This document shows, in pieces, positions 33,357 through 40,552 of a stretch of DNA of 45,541 nucleotides. The translations under genes and the position numbers were made by a program. Origin of the DNA: Bacteroidales bacterium (GTDB lineage Bacteria > Bacteroidota > Bacteroidia > Bacteroidales > VadinHA17); NCBI GenBank assembly GCA_025455395.1, contig JALOMO010000008.1, forward strand, positions 1 to 45,541. Direction: 5' to 3'. How positions within the stretch are numbered: the first letter of the stretch is position 1; every line of letters begins with the position of its first letter. The notes beneath the pieces are model-generated. The model worked only from the letters and a program-made list of their open reading frames with translations. It was not told where the DNA came from and made no database searches.

Positions 33357-34271
33357 TTAACCGAAAACCCTGAAGAATCTTTTTATAATGGCGCTGCCGG
33401 CGAAGGTTGTCAGATAATAAAGAGTGGTTTTAATGCCGGGGGCTGATTTTTTAAAGTATTCCCGCGCCAGGCTCATCTCGCCCATAACGTAGTGATATCT
33501 TGCCCTGGTGCCGTTGATCCTGTACAGAGCCTCACCGGCTTCAGCAGGATAGTTTTCAAGGTAGGCTCCTGCAGTACGGAGAGATAGTGCATATTCTTTC
33601 TCCCTGTAGCTTCTTTGAAGAGAAAGGTTCAATCCATAAACAAACCTGGTAGCAAGCGGGCGGTTACAGTGAACTGATGCGTTGTTTTCAAAGATCCGTA
33701 CCAGCCAGTCATAGTCAACACATCCGAATTCTTCCTCGAAAAGGATTGTCGACAGCTTCCTGCTTATCATGATGGTACTCATATAAGCCGGCTGTCCGCT
33801 GTTTCTGCGGGCGAGCCTGTTGCGGAAGGTGACATTGATATCGTAGAACAGTAAAGGTTGTTCACCTGTCCCGATGAGAATCTCTTTTTTTCTTGATATG
33901 TCAGTGAGGTGATATCCCGTGGTGATTATTGGTGCCATGCCGGCAACAGTGAGTTGAGAGGCGATCTTGTCCGGGTGCCAGGTATCATCATGGTCAATAA
34001 ATGCAATAAAATCACCTGTCGCATTCCTCAGTCCGATGTTACGACCCCTGTTTGGTCCGCCGCTTGGAACAGAGTTTAGGTAAGGAATGATTCCGTATGA
34101 TTTAATGATGTCAGTCGTCTCATCTGCAGAGGCGTCATCGATTGCAAGCAGTTCGATTTCGAATTCACTGCCTGCACCTTTCTGTGCCAGAACTGACTCA
34201 ACCGTTCTCCTTATGAACGACGCTGAGTTGTAAGTGCAGAGGATGATAGAAACCTTAACCATACCGGCCAT
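33357..34271 (-). CDS. Family 2 glycosyltransferase
   Basis: A 304-residue GT-A fold glycosyltransferase that transfers a sugar from a nucleotide-sugar to an unknown acceptor. The N-terminus VKVSIILCTYNSASFIRRTV, the first aspartate pair IDDASADET and the DXD-type metal motif AFIDHDDTWHPDKI (near residue 100) are all present. The remaining 180 residues include GCVDYDWLVRIFEN, which has the conserved acidic base site region. ATGs at 34271 and 34262 are both possible. It follows the cytochrome gene by 30 bases and precedes the MFS gene by 11. No other cell-surface polysaccharide genes are close. Confidence 0.88.
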   Translation of the reverse strand: MAGMVKVSIILCTYNSASFIRRTVESVLAQKGAGSEFEIELLAIDDASADETTDIIKSYGIIPYLNSVPSGGPNRGRNIGLRNATGDFIAFIDHDDTWHPDKIASQLTVAGMAPIITTGYHLTDISRKKEILIGTGEQPLLFYDINVTFRNRLARRNSGQPAYMSTIMISRKLSTILFEEEFGCVDYDWLVRIFENNASVHCNRPLATRFVYGLNLSLQRSYREKEYALSLRTAGAYLENYPAEAGEALYRINGTRARYHYVMGEMSLAREYFKKSAPGIKTTLYYLTTFAGSAIIKRFFRVFG

Positions 34272-34301
34272 AAATTTGCTTTCGGAGAAATATTGAATCT
34301 T

Positions 34302-35801
34302 TCAGTAAAGGAATTTATGACACTCTGAACAATTCACCTCATTCCAAAGGGTACCGATATCAACCGGATGCCGGAACTCGAGGGTCTCTCTTATAAGTGT
34401 ATATTCCATCTGTTCGGGTTTGCCCTGGCCTATTATTGTATGGCAAAGATTGCAGTCTCTTGCGATTTTCCGCCCGTTTTCCGAAGTGAATGAATCATTA
34501 TGACACCTGAAGCAACCTACAGTCTCAAGATGTCCTATGTGGTCAGGATATACATCATATGTCACTTTCATCCCCGGAAATGTATTTTTGCTGAATCCGG
34601 CCTGAATGGCGGTCACCGCATTATCTATTTTCTCACTGTTATTAGCATAGTAACCACTGAAATCAGCCTTATAATAGCTGATAATTCCGTCTTTGATCTC
34701 CATCAGTGCTGTGTCCTTATCAGTGAAGGTATTTCTTAGGATGCTCATCGCGGTCCTTTTGATAAACGGTATTTCCTGTGATATCTCGCTGTTGAGCATA
34801 GCTTTGTCGAAATAAACAGTCGGAGAGTTGTAGTTATGTGAAGGCCTGTTATGGCAATCAATGCAATCCATTGTCCTTGAGCTTGTTGCTGCAATAAGAC
34901 TGTCTGATATTTCAACATTCGGATCTCTGTAAACTGTCACTTCTCCTGTTAGTTTATTTGTGTACCTTACATAAGATATTATCTCACGCATGTCATTTTC
35001 AGATATATACTCAATATCTATATCCGGATTTATGTGCCAGTGGATACCCTCCCTGAAACCAAGGTCGCTGTGTTCAGGCCCGACCTTCATCTGCAGCACG
35101 ATATCCCATTCGGTATTGAGTGAATCGGCAAGATAATACCTGTTGGTCTGAATGTTCCTTGCATAGAATTTCTGGGGCCAATGGCATCTTTCACATGTTT
35201 CTCTGGCAGGTCGCAGATCATGCAGTGGGGTCTCAATCGGGGAGTCATAAGAGTTTGCTAACACGGCGTATATCTGGTGCAGGCCTGAAAGCTTTGATTT
35301 TACATACCATGAGGCGCCGGTGCCTACATGACAGTCGACGCATGCCACATTTGCATGGCTTGAGCCCTGATAGGCAGTGTGCTCTGGTTCCATCACCTTG
35401 TGACAAAGAGTCCCGCAGAACTCAACCGATTCCGTGAGATGGTACGCCTCGAAACTGCCGTAAATAGAGAGGCAAAGTATAATTAAAGTGGCTACGGTAA
35501 AAATTATAAATGCCGATCTGTGCTTAGGATTATTAAGATCAACTTGCGGCAGAGGTATCTTTTCCTGATTCAGTGAGCGTCTCAGCTTTCTTCTTGAAAC
35601 GATTATTCCAACAGGGATCATAATAAGTCCAATCAGCAGGAACCCTGGCAGAATAATATAAATAAAAAGGCCCAGATAGGTGTCATTCTGGCCGAAAAGA
35701 GTTGATATAAGAAACAAGCCAATTATCAGAAGCAGAGTGACTGCAGCGATCAAAGCACCAATAATCGTTATCCAGTTCTTGCTGGCCGTTAATAGTTTCA
35801 T
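34302..35801 (-). CDS. NapC/NirT-type multihaem cytochrome c
   Basis: A 499-residue membrane-anchored cytochrome. It has about three N-terminal hydrophobic helices (residues 10-30, 43-68 and 100-120), then an extracytoplasmic haem region. Six CxxCH motifs (CVDCH, CERCH, CIDCH, CFRCH, CNLCH and CSECH) plus one CX3CH (FCGTLCH, the first) give up to seven covalent haems. NapC/NirT proteins pass electrons from menaquinol to periplasmic reductases. I chose the ATG at 35801 (MKLLTASKN); an ATG at 35825 is in frame and longer starts lack support. No reductase gene lies beside it, so the electron acceptor is unknown. A family 2 glycosyltransferase follows. Confidence 0.87.
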   Translation of the reverse strand: MKLLTASKNWITIIGALIAAVTLLLIIGLFLISTLFGQNDTYLGLFIYIILPGFLLIGLIMIPVGIIVSRRKLRRSLNQEKIPLPQVDLNNPKHRSAFIIFTVATLIILCLSIYGSFEAYHLTESVEFCGTLCHKVMEPEHTAYQGSSHANVACVDCHVGTGASWYVKSKLSGLHQIYAVLANSYDSPIETPLHDLRPARETCERCHWPQKFYARNIQTNRYYLADSLNTEWDIVLQMKVGPEHSDLGFREGIHWHINPDIDIEYISENDMREIISYVRYTNKLTGEVTVYRDPNVEISDSLIAATSSRTMDCIDCHNRPSHNYNSPTVYFDKAMLNSEISQEIPFIKRTAMSILRNTFTDKDTALMEIKDGIISYYKADFSGYYANNSEKIDNAVTAIQAGFSKNTFPGMKVTYDVYPDHIGHLETVGCFRCHNDSFTSENGRKIARDCNLCHTIIGQGKPEQMEYTLIRETLEFRHPVDIGTLWNEVNCSECHKFLY

Positions 35802-36179
35802 ACCACAGCTTTTTTTTATTATCATGATAAATGTAAGAAAAGAATTGATCAGATTAAGAATTCTTGTATTTGTCATTCCTGTATTCAGGAATGGCAACCA
35901 ATGGCAAGCAGTTAAATCGCCTTGAGAAGAGAGCATGCACTGCATTATGGATTGACTCTTCACAACCTGTGCAGGCAGTGATAGTGATATCCTTGCATGT
36001 CACTACTGTATACCTCCCTTTGTCAGACCCAGCATAGAAAAAGTGTCCCAAATCCCTGCTCCGGCAAATTCTTCAGGAGCATCCAGCCTTCTGATTGCAA
36101 TAGGAGGTGAGCGAAAAATAAACTTGACTTTCAATATCATCTGGCATAACTTTGATTGAAATAACTAAAAAATCAGAAA
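35802..36179. other. 378-base gap between the cytochrome and the beta-barrel gene: possible gene remnant
   Basis: No complete gene is evident. On the minus strand two overlapping short open frames are present: 36003-36140 (45 residues, containing RRLDAPEEFAGAGIWDTFSM) and 35854-36051 (65 residues from a TTG, containing TACTGCEESIHNAVH). Both have protein-like composition and could be halves of a frameshifted gene, but I do not recognise the family. The plus-strand promoter of the beta-barrel gene lies at 36123-36154. Confidence 0.3.
36123..36154 (+). promoter_or_regulatory. Candidate promoter for the beta-barrel gene
   Basis: CTTG (36123-36126), 20 bases, then TAACTTTG (36147-36154), a full match to TAnnTTTG with one mismatch in the -33 box. 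The leader is about 20 bases to the ATG at 36180. Confidence 0.5.
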
Positions 36180-36812
36180 ATGAAAAGATTACTTACAATC
36201 CTGATGGGATGCTTCTTCCTCTTCCTCGCCTCAACCATGCAGGCACAAATTAAATTTGGACCTGTAGCCGGAGTGAATTTCTCAACAATGACATTTAAGT
36301 CGACAGACTCAGAGGATCATTATGATCCCCAAATGCTTGTCGGATTTCACATTGGCGGAATGGCTGAGTTCTCCGTCTCTGAGAATTTTGTGATTCAACC
36401 TGCAATACTCTTTTCAGGTAAAGGTTCAAAATATGAAGAAGATTTTGGTGAAGAGACCTGGGAGTTTACAATTAATCCCGGCTTCATTGAGGTACCCGTT
36501 TATGCTGCCTACAAATTTGATCTTGGCTCTGCAAATCTGCTCCTCAAGGCAGGCCCTTATTTCGGTTATGGGTTCACAGGAAAGATTAGTGACGATGAAG
36601 AGGAAGAAGACATTGAATGGGGCTCAGATGATGACTCATTTATGAAACCATTTGATTATGGTGTGGGGTTGGGTGCAGGCGTTGATCTTAACGGATTCCT
36701 GATCTCATTACAGTATCAGTTTGGACTGGCCAACCTCTCAGCCTATGATGAAGTGGAGATGAAAATCGGTGTCTTTGGTGTTTCACTTGCATACCTGTTT
36801 GGAACTAAATAG
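36180..36812 (+). CDS. Small outer-membrane beta-barrel protein
   Basis: A 210-residue protein with a signal peptide (cleavage after MQAQ near residue 22) and alternating strands of about eight beta-hairpins, of the PorT-like/outer-membrane beta-barrel type. Repeating features are IKFGPVAGVNFSTMTF at the start, KAGPYFGYGFTGK in the middle and FGVSLAYLFGTK at the end. A highly acidic loop, DDEEEEDIEWGSDDDS (near residue 140), may bind cations. The C-terminus is not a terminal Phe. It stands alone with its own promoter. Function unknown. Confidence 0.82.
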   Translation: MKRLLTILMGCFFLFLASTMQAQIKFGPVAGVNFSTMTFKSTDSEDHYDPQMLVGFHIGGMAEFSVSENFVIQPAILFSGKGSKYEEDFGEETWEFTINPGFIEVPVYAAYKFDLGSANLLLKAGPYFGYGFTGKISDDEEEEDIEWGSDDDSFMKPFDYGVGLGAGVDLNGFLISLQYQFGLANLSAYDEVEMKIGVFGVSLAYLFGTK

Positions 36813-36883
36813 CGGGGGTGGCCAACATAAAGCCACTAATTGGCTTAAGTACAAAGCTTTGGTTAGGCTCTGAATTTTTTCTT

Positions 36884-37148
36884 TCACCCTTGCAGGGCTC
36901 CGAATGCTGCTGCCTTCTACCGCCCCCAGCTCACGCTGGAGGTTATTCACATTTTGTCACTCCGTGACGATGCTCCTCCGGAGCATTCAGCACCTGCCGG
37001 TGCTGTTAATTGTCAGGGTCATCAGTTTATGGGCACAGTTGCAGCCCGCAGGGCGACACATGAATAACCGCGGGTGGAGTCCGTCATATGACGGATGGAA
37101 CCCGTGGCCGGAAACGACAAGGTTAAGTAATAAGCCCTGCAAGGGTGA
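36884..37148. repeat. Composite multi-hairpin repeat element
   Basis: A 265-base element bounded by a perfect 16-base inverted repeat, TCACCCTTGCAGGGCT (36884-36899) and AGCCCTGCAAGGGTGA (37133-37148). Inside are a second inverted repeat, GGTTATTCA (36941-36949) and TGAATAACC (37061-37069), and small perfect hairpins: CCAGC-TCAC-GCTGG (36926), GTCAC-TCC-GTGAC (36956), ATGCTCC-TCC-GGAGCAT (36970), AGCACC-TGCC-GGTGCT (36989), GCCC-GCA-GGGC (37044), and the palindrome CCGTCATATGACGG (37081). No protein is credible here. See findings. Confidence 0.75.
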
Positions 37149-37265
37149 CAGAAGAGGGGCGGAGATTGATCAACAGAAGACCATTGCTGTTTTATTCTTT
37201 CCACAAAATATCTCCAGGGATTACGCCTCCTTCGTCGGCGTGATCACCGACAGGGGGCTCTGAAC

Positions 37266-37300
37266 AAAAATCATCCGCCTGCGGCGGTCATTTTTTATTT
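37266..37300 (+). terminator. Terminator-like hairpin downstream of the composite repeat
   Basis: CCGCC-TGC-GGCGG (37275-37287) is followed by TCATTTTTTATTT, with A-runs upstream, so it could also act on the opposite strand. Confidence 0.7.
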
Positions 37301-37343
37301 CTCATAAGCTCTCAGAAGCAATCTTCTTCAGCTTATTCAAAAT

Positions 37344-37372
37344 AAAAAATCCCGCTTGCGCGGGATGATTTT
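37344..37372 (-). terminator. Terminator of tRNA-Arg
   Basis: ATCCCGC-TTGC-GCGGGAT (37349-37366) is followed by a T-run on the minus strand, directly downstream of the tRNA 3' end. A shorter T-run on the other side makes it potentially bidirectional. Confidence 0.75.
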
Positions 37373-37374
37373 TG

Positions 37375-37448
37375 TGATCCCGGAGGGATTCAAACCCCCA
37401 ACCTTCTGATCCGTAGTCAGATGCTCTATTCAGTTAAGCTACGGGACC
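37375..37448 (-). tRNA. tRNA-Arg (anticodon ACG)
   Basis: A 74-base cloverleaf on the minus strand. Acceptor GGTCCCG pairs with CGGGATC with one G-U pair; the D stem is GCT/AGC; the anticodon stem TCTGA/TCAGA holds the loop CTACGGA with anticodon ACG; the T stem GGGGG/CCCTC encloses TTTGAAT; the discriminator is A. The 3' CCA is not encoded, as is common in this phylum. A TATATTTG -7 element lies 12 bases upstream. Confidence 0.93.
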
Positions 37449-37459
37449 TTTTGCGGCTG

Positions 37460-37467
37460 CAAATATA
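37460..37467 (-). promoter_or_regulatory. Candidate -7 promoter element of the tRNA-Arg gene
   Basis: TATATTTG on the minus strand, 12 bases upstream of the tRNA 5' end, matches TAnnTTTG; no -33 TTTG is evident. Confidence 0.4.
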
Positions 37468-37537
37468 AAACAATTTTACATTTTATTGGTTAAATTTATA
37501 CCACAATTAAAAAATTGAAACAGACGTTAATACATAT

Positions 37538-37567
37538 TGTAGAGACGATGCATCCAACGTCTCTACA
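37538..37567. repeat. Palindromic intergenic repeat, GTAGAGACG type
   Basis: TGTAGAGACG (37538-37547) and CGTCTCTACA (37558-37567) form a perfect 10-base inverted repeat with a 10-base centre, just upstream of the AsmA gene. It resembles in form the palindromes at 13755 and 40410 but differs in sequence. Confidence 0.7.
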
Positions 37568-37587
37568 TGAATTTTTAATCTTGTGTT

Positions 37588-40380
37588 ATGAAAAAAATAT
37601 TACGAATTTCCGGTATCGCAATCGTATCATTGCTGTTGATTATCATCGCCGCCGCAGTAATAATACCCGTTGCCTTCAAGGATAAGATCAGAACAAAGGT
37701 CGAGCAACAGGTTAACGCAATGGTCGAAGCCACTGTGAAATTTGATGACTACGATCTGAGCCTGCTGAGAGCGTTCCCCAATGCATCATTCTCTCTCGAA
37801 GGACTGTCAGTCACCGGAACCGGTCCATTTGAAGGAGATACCCTGGCTAAAGTGAATTCATTCAACCTCGTGTTTAACCTGCTTAGCATTTTCTCCGACA
37901 GAGGCTATGAAATTAAATCAATAATCATTGACAAACCTGCTGTAAACGCATTAGTCCTGGAAGATGGAACAGCAAACTGGGACATAATGAAAGAGGTTGA
38001 GGCTGAGGTTAAGACTGAGGAGGAGGGGGAGCAGTCTGCAATGAAGCTGCTGCTCAGGGAGTTTGCTATACGTGACGGTAAGGTTGCATACAGAGACCTG
38101 GAATCAGGAATCTCAGCATCTGCCGGGGAGCTGGGCTTTAACCTCTCCGGAAACATGAGCTCCTCGCGCACGGATCTTGTCATGGACCTTACATCTGCCA
38201 AAGTCAACTTAATCATGGACGGGATCAGATACCTGTCTGATGCTGAAGTCAGCCTCCACGCAGGCATTGACGCAATGCTAGACTCAATGAGGTTTATCCT
38301 TAAGGATAACTCATTTGGGTTAAATGACATGGTCCTTAGATGGTCAGGCAGCGTGGCTATGCCCGGCGATGACATAGCAACTGACCTGGCATTCAGTGCG
38401 CCGGAAACATCTTTCAAGTCTTTGCTATCACTCGTGCCTGCCTTTTATATGCAGGGATATGAAGAGTTGAAAGCTTCAGGGACATTTTCACTTGACGGTA
38501 CAATAAAAGGAATTTACAGTGCAGCTGACAGCACCCTGCCTGATATGACGGTAAACCTCTCAGTGACCGATGGTATCATAAGTTACCCTGACCTGCCTGA
38601 GAAAATCAGCTCCATAAACATTAGGGCCGGAGTCAAGGCTGACGGCAGTGAACTTGATAACACAACAGTGTCTGTTGACCGCTTTCACTTTGAACTTGCC
38701 GGCAACCCGTTTGACATGACAGCAAATGTTTCTACCCCGATAAGTGACCCGGCAATAGCAGCTACCGCCAGAGGTAAGATCGACCTGAGTAAGCTTCAGC
38801 AGGCTGTGCCTCTTGACAGCATCACACTCAACGGTATCATTGATGTGTCACTGAGCCTGGCAGGTCGGATGTCGATGATAGAAAACGAAAAATATGATCA
38901 GTTTAAGGCTGAAGGGGCATTGACAATCACTGGTATGGCACTCGAAACGGATGACCTGCCGGAAGTAAGCATCAGCAATGCTGACTTTACTTTTAACCCG
39001 GCTTTTGCAGAGCTTAGCGAACTCAGGATGAAAGTGGGGGAGAAGAACGACTTTACAATCAGTGGGAAATTGGCCAACTATATTCCCTATATCTTTTCAG
39101 ACGGCACCATCAGCGGCACTCTTGACCTGACATCAGCCTCGGTCGATCTGAATGAGATTATGGATAAGATACCTTCAGACACCACCACTGTAGCTGATAC
39201 AACATCACTGGCCGTAATACAGATCCCTAAAAACATCGATTTCACATTCAACGCCTTCATAGGCAGGCTGGTGTATGACAGGCTCACTGCAAACGACGTT
39301 AAAGGCAATATTATCATGCGCGATGGCATTCTTATAATCAGGGAGACGGGAATGAAAGCGCTTGGCGGATCAATTGTCATGAATGCCGCTTATGATACAC
39401 GTGACACACTGAAACCTTTTGTTAAGGCCGACCTCAGCATTAACTCCGTCGGAATAAAGGAGGCATTCAATACCTTTAATACAGTTAGGATGCTGGCACC
39501 CATTGCAGCCGGGCTTGCGGGCAACGTTTCTGTCGGCATGAAATATGAGAGCCTCCTGGGAAGTGATATGATGCCTGTGATAAGCTCCATCACAGGGGCC
39601 GGTGACGTGAGGTCAGAGACAGTACAGGTACTGGAGTCAAATACCTTCGAGCAGGTTAAGTCTGTCCTGAAGCTAAACGAATCATATTCTAACACCATTA
39701 AAGACCTGAGAGCTTCGTTCACATTAAATGATGGCAGGCTCTTTGTCAAACCGTTCGACACCAGGGTGGGCAACATTAAGCTGAATATTGGAGGAGACCA
39801 GGGTCTTGACCAGACACTGAACTATATTGTCAAAACCGAGATACCCAGGTCTGAGCTGGGAGGAGCGGCCGAGGCTCTGATGGGAACCCTGGCAGCGCAG
39901 GCTGCAACACTTGGATTTGCCTTTGCTCCCCCGGAGATTATTAAGGTCAATCTGAAGATAGGAGGGACAGTTAAAAAGCCGGTAATAACACCAATATTCA
40001 GCGGCAGCGATGGAGCAGGCACTTCATCAGCAACGGTTGCTTCGGCAGTTAAGGAGGAAGTGACACAACAGGTCACTGAGACAGCACGTGAGCAGGCCGA
40101 CAGGCTGATAAAAGAGGCAGAGGTACAGGCACAGGTGATTCGCGACGAAGCTGCCGTTGCCGCTAAAAAGATTCGTGACGAAGCGGAGGTGCAGGCACAG
40201 AAGCTCGTAAAAGAGGCCGAACCGAAAGGATCGATAGCCCTGCTGGCTGCCAGGAAGGGCGCTGATGTGCTCCGGAAAGAAGCTGACAAGAGGGCTTCAC
40301 AGGTTACCTCTGAAGCCGATAAGCAGGCTGAGAAGATTATTGCAGAGGCTAAAGCCAAGGCAGATCAGCTGCTAAAATAA
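37588..40380 (+). CDS. AsmA-like protein with C-terminal 11-residue repeats
   Basis: A 930-residue protein with an N-terminal membrane anchor (about residues 8-29), an AsmA-type N-terminal domain (SFSLEGLSVTGTGPFEGDTL; then FNLLSIFSDRGYEIKSIIID) and a long beta-rich region to about 790, as in AsmA/TamB-like bridges for lipid transfer or envelope assembly. The last 105 or so residues are helical, with nine tandem 11-residue units whose pattern is A-x-x-[LIV]-x-x-E-A-x-x-x, e.g. ADRLIKEAEVQ and AKKIRDEAEVQ, starting near residue 826. It is followed by the palindromic terminator at 40410. The periplasmic role is inferred from family. Confidence 0.85.
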   Translation: MKKILRISGIAIVSLLLIIIAAAVIIPVAFKDKIRTKVEQQVNAMVEATVKFDDYDLSLLRAFPNASFSLEGLSVTGTGPFEGDTLAKVNSFNLVFNLLSIFSDRGYEIKSIIIDKPAVNALVLEDGTANWDIMKEVEAEVKTEEEGEQSAMKLLLREFAIRDGKVAYRDLESGISASAGELGFNLSGNMSSSRTDLVMDLTSAKVNLIMDGIRYLSDAEVSLHAGIDAMLDSMRFILKDNSFGLNDMVLRWSGSVAMPGDDIATDLAFSAPETSFKSLLSLVPAFYMQGYEELKASGTFSLDGTIKGIYSAADSTLPDMTVNLSVTDGIISYPDLPEKISSINIRAGVKADGSELDNTTVSVDRFHFELAGNPFDMTANVSTPISDPAIAATARGKIDLSKLQQAVPLDSITLNGIIDVSLSLAGRMSMIENEKYDQFKAEGALTITGMALETDDLPEVSISNADFTFNPAFAELSELRMKVGEKNDFTISGKLANYIPYIFSDGTISGTLDLTSASVDLNEIMDKIPSDTTTVADTTSLAVIQIPKNIDFTFNAFIGRLVYDRLTANDVKGNIIMRDGILIIRETGMKALGGSIVMNAAYDTRDTLKPFVKADLSINSVGIKEAFNTFNTVRMLAPIAAGLAGNVSVGMKYESLLGSDMMPVISSITGAGDVRSETVQVLESNTFEQVKSVLKLNESYSNTIKDLRASFTLNDGRLFVKPFDTRVGNIKLNIGGDQGLDQTLNYIVKTEIPRSELGGAAEALMGTLAAQAATLGFAFAPPEIIKVNLKIGGTVKKPVITPIFSGSDGAGTSSATVASAVKEEVTQQVTETAREQADRLIKEAEVQAQVIRDEAAVAAKKIRDEAEVQAQKLVKEAEPKGSIALLAARKGADVLRKEADKRASQVTSEADKQAEKIIAEAKAKADQLLK

Positions 40381-40409
40381 CAATCCTACCAATTATTTGA
40401 TTTGTAATG

Positions 40410-40446
40410 TGTAACGACGCGCAAGTTGCGCGTCGTTACATTTTTG
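40410..40446 (+). terminator. Palindromic terminator after the AsmA-like gene, member of a repeated palindrome family
   Basis: Perfect 15-base arms TGTAACGACGCGCAA (40410-40424) and TTGCGCGTCGTTACA (40426-40440), followed by TTTTTG. It is homologous to the element at 13755, with one compensatory base pair. Confidence 0.85.
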
Positions 40447-40480
40447 ATACAATACTGTAATATATCTGTAGCCGATTCGT

Positions 40481-40528
40481 AACCGGTTTTTTACCGTCCT
40501 GTAACAATCGAACCGGATTTTTGTACCG
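40481..40528 (+). promoter_or_regulatory. Pair of AACCGG direct repeats upstream of the TonB-dependent receptor
   Basis: AACCGGTTTTTTACCG (40481-40496) and AACCGGATTTTTGTACCG (40511-40528) are related repeats starting 30 bases apart, roughly three turns of DNA. They lie 25-70 bases before the ATG and could be binding sites for a regulator. No standard promoter is obvious. Confidence 0.4.
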
Positions 40529-40552
40529 GATTTAAAATGTCAAATCATCATT

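Noticed and set aside
35802-35963. 54-residue N-terminal extension of the cytochrome
   Set aside because: The extra residues are not part of the NapC/NirT membrane region and overlap the putative remnant in another frame; the ATG at 35801 directly precedes the first helix.
36904-37263. 119-residue open frame across the composite repeat
   Set aside because: It runs through hairpins and inverted repeats, has no domain, no export signal and no upstream promoter, and its sequence is dictated by the repeat structure.
39822-40358. 178-residue minus-strand frame inside the AsmA gene
   Set aside because: Alanine- and serine-rich shadow of the hendecad repeats on the opposite strand; the plus-strand gene has clear domains.
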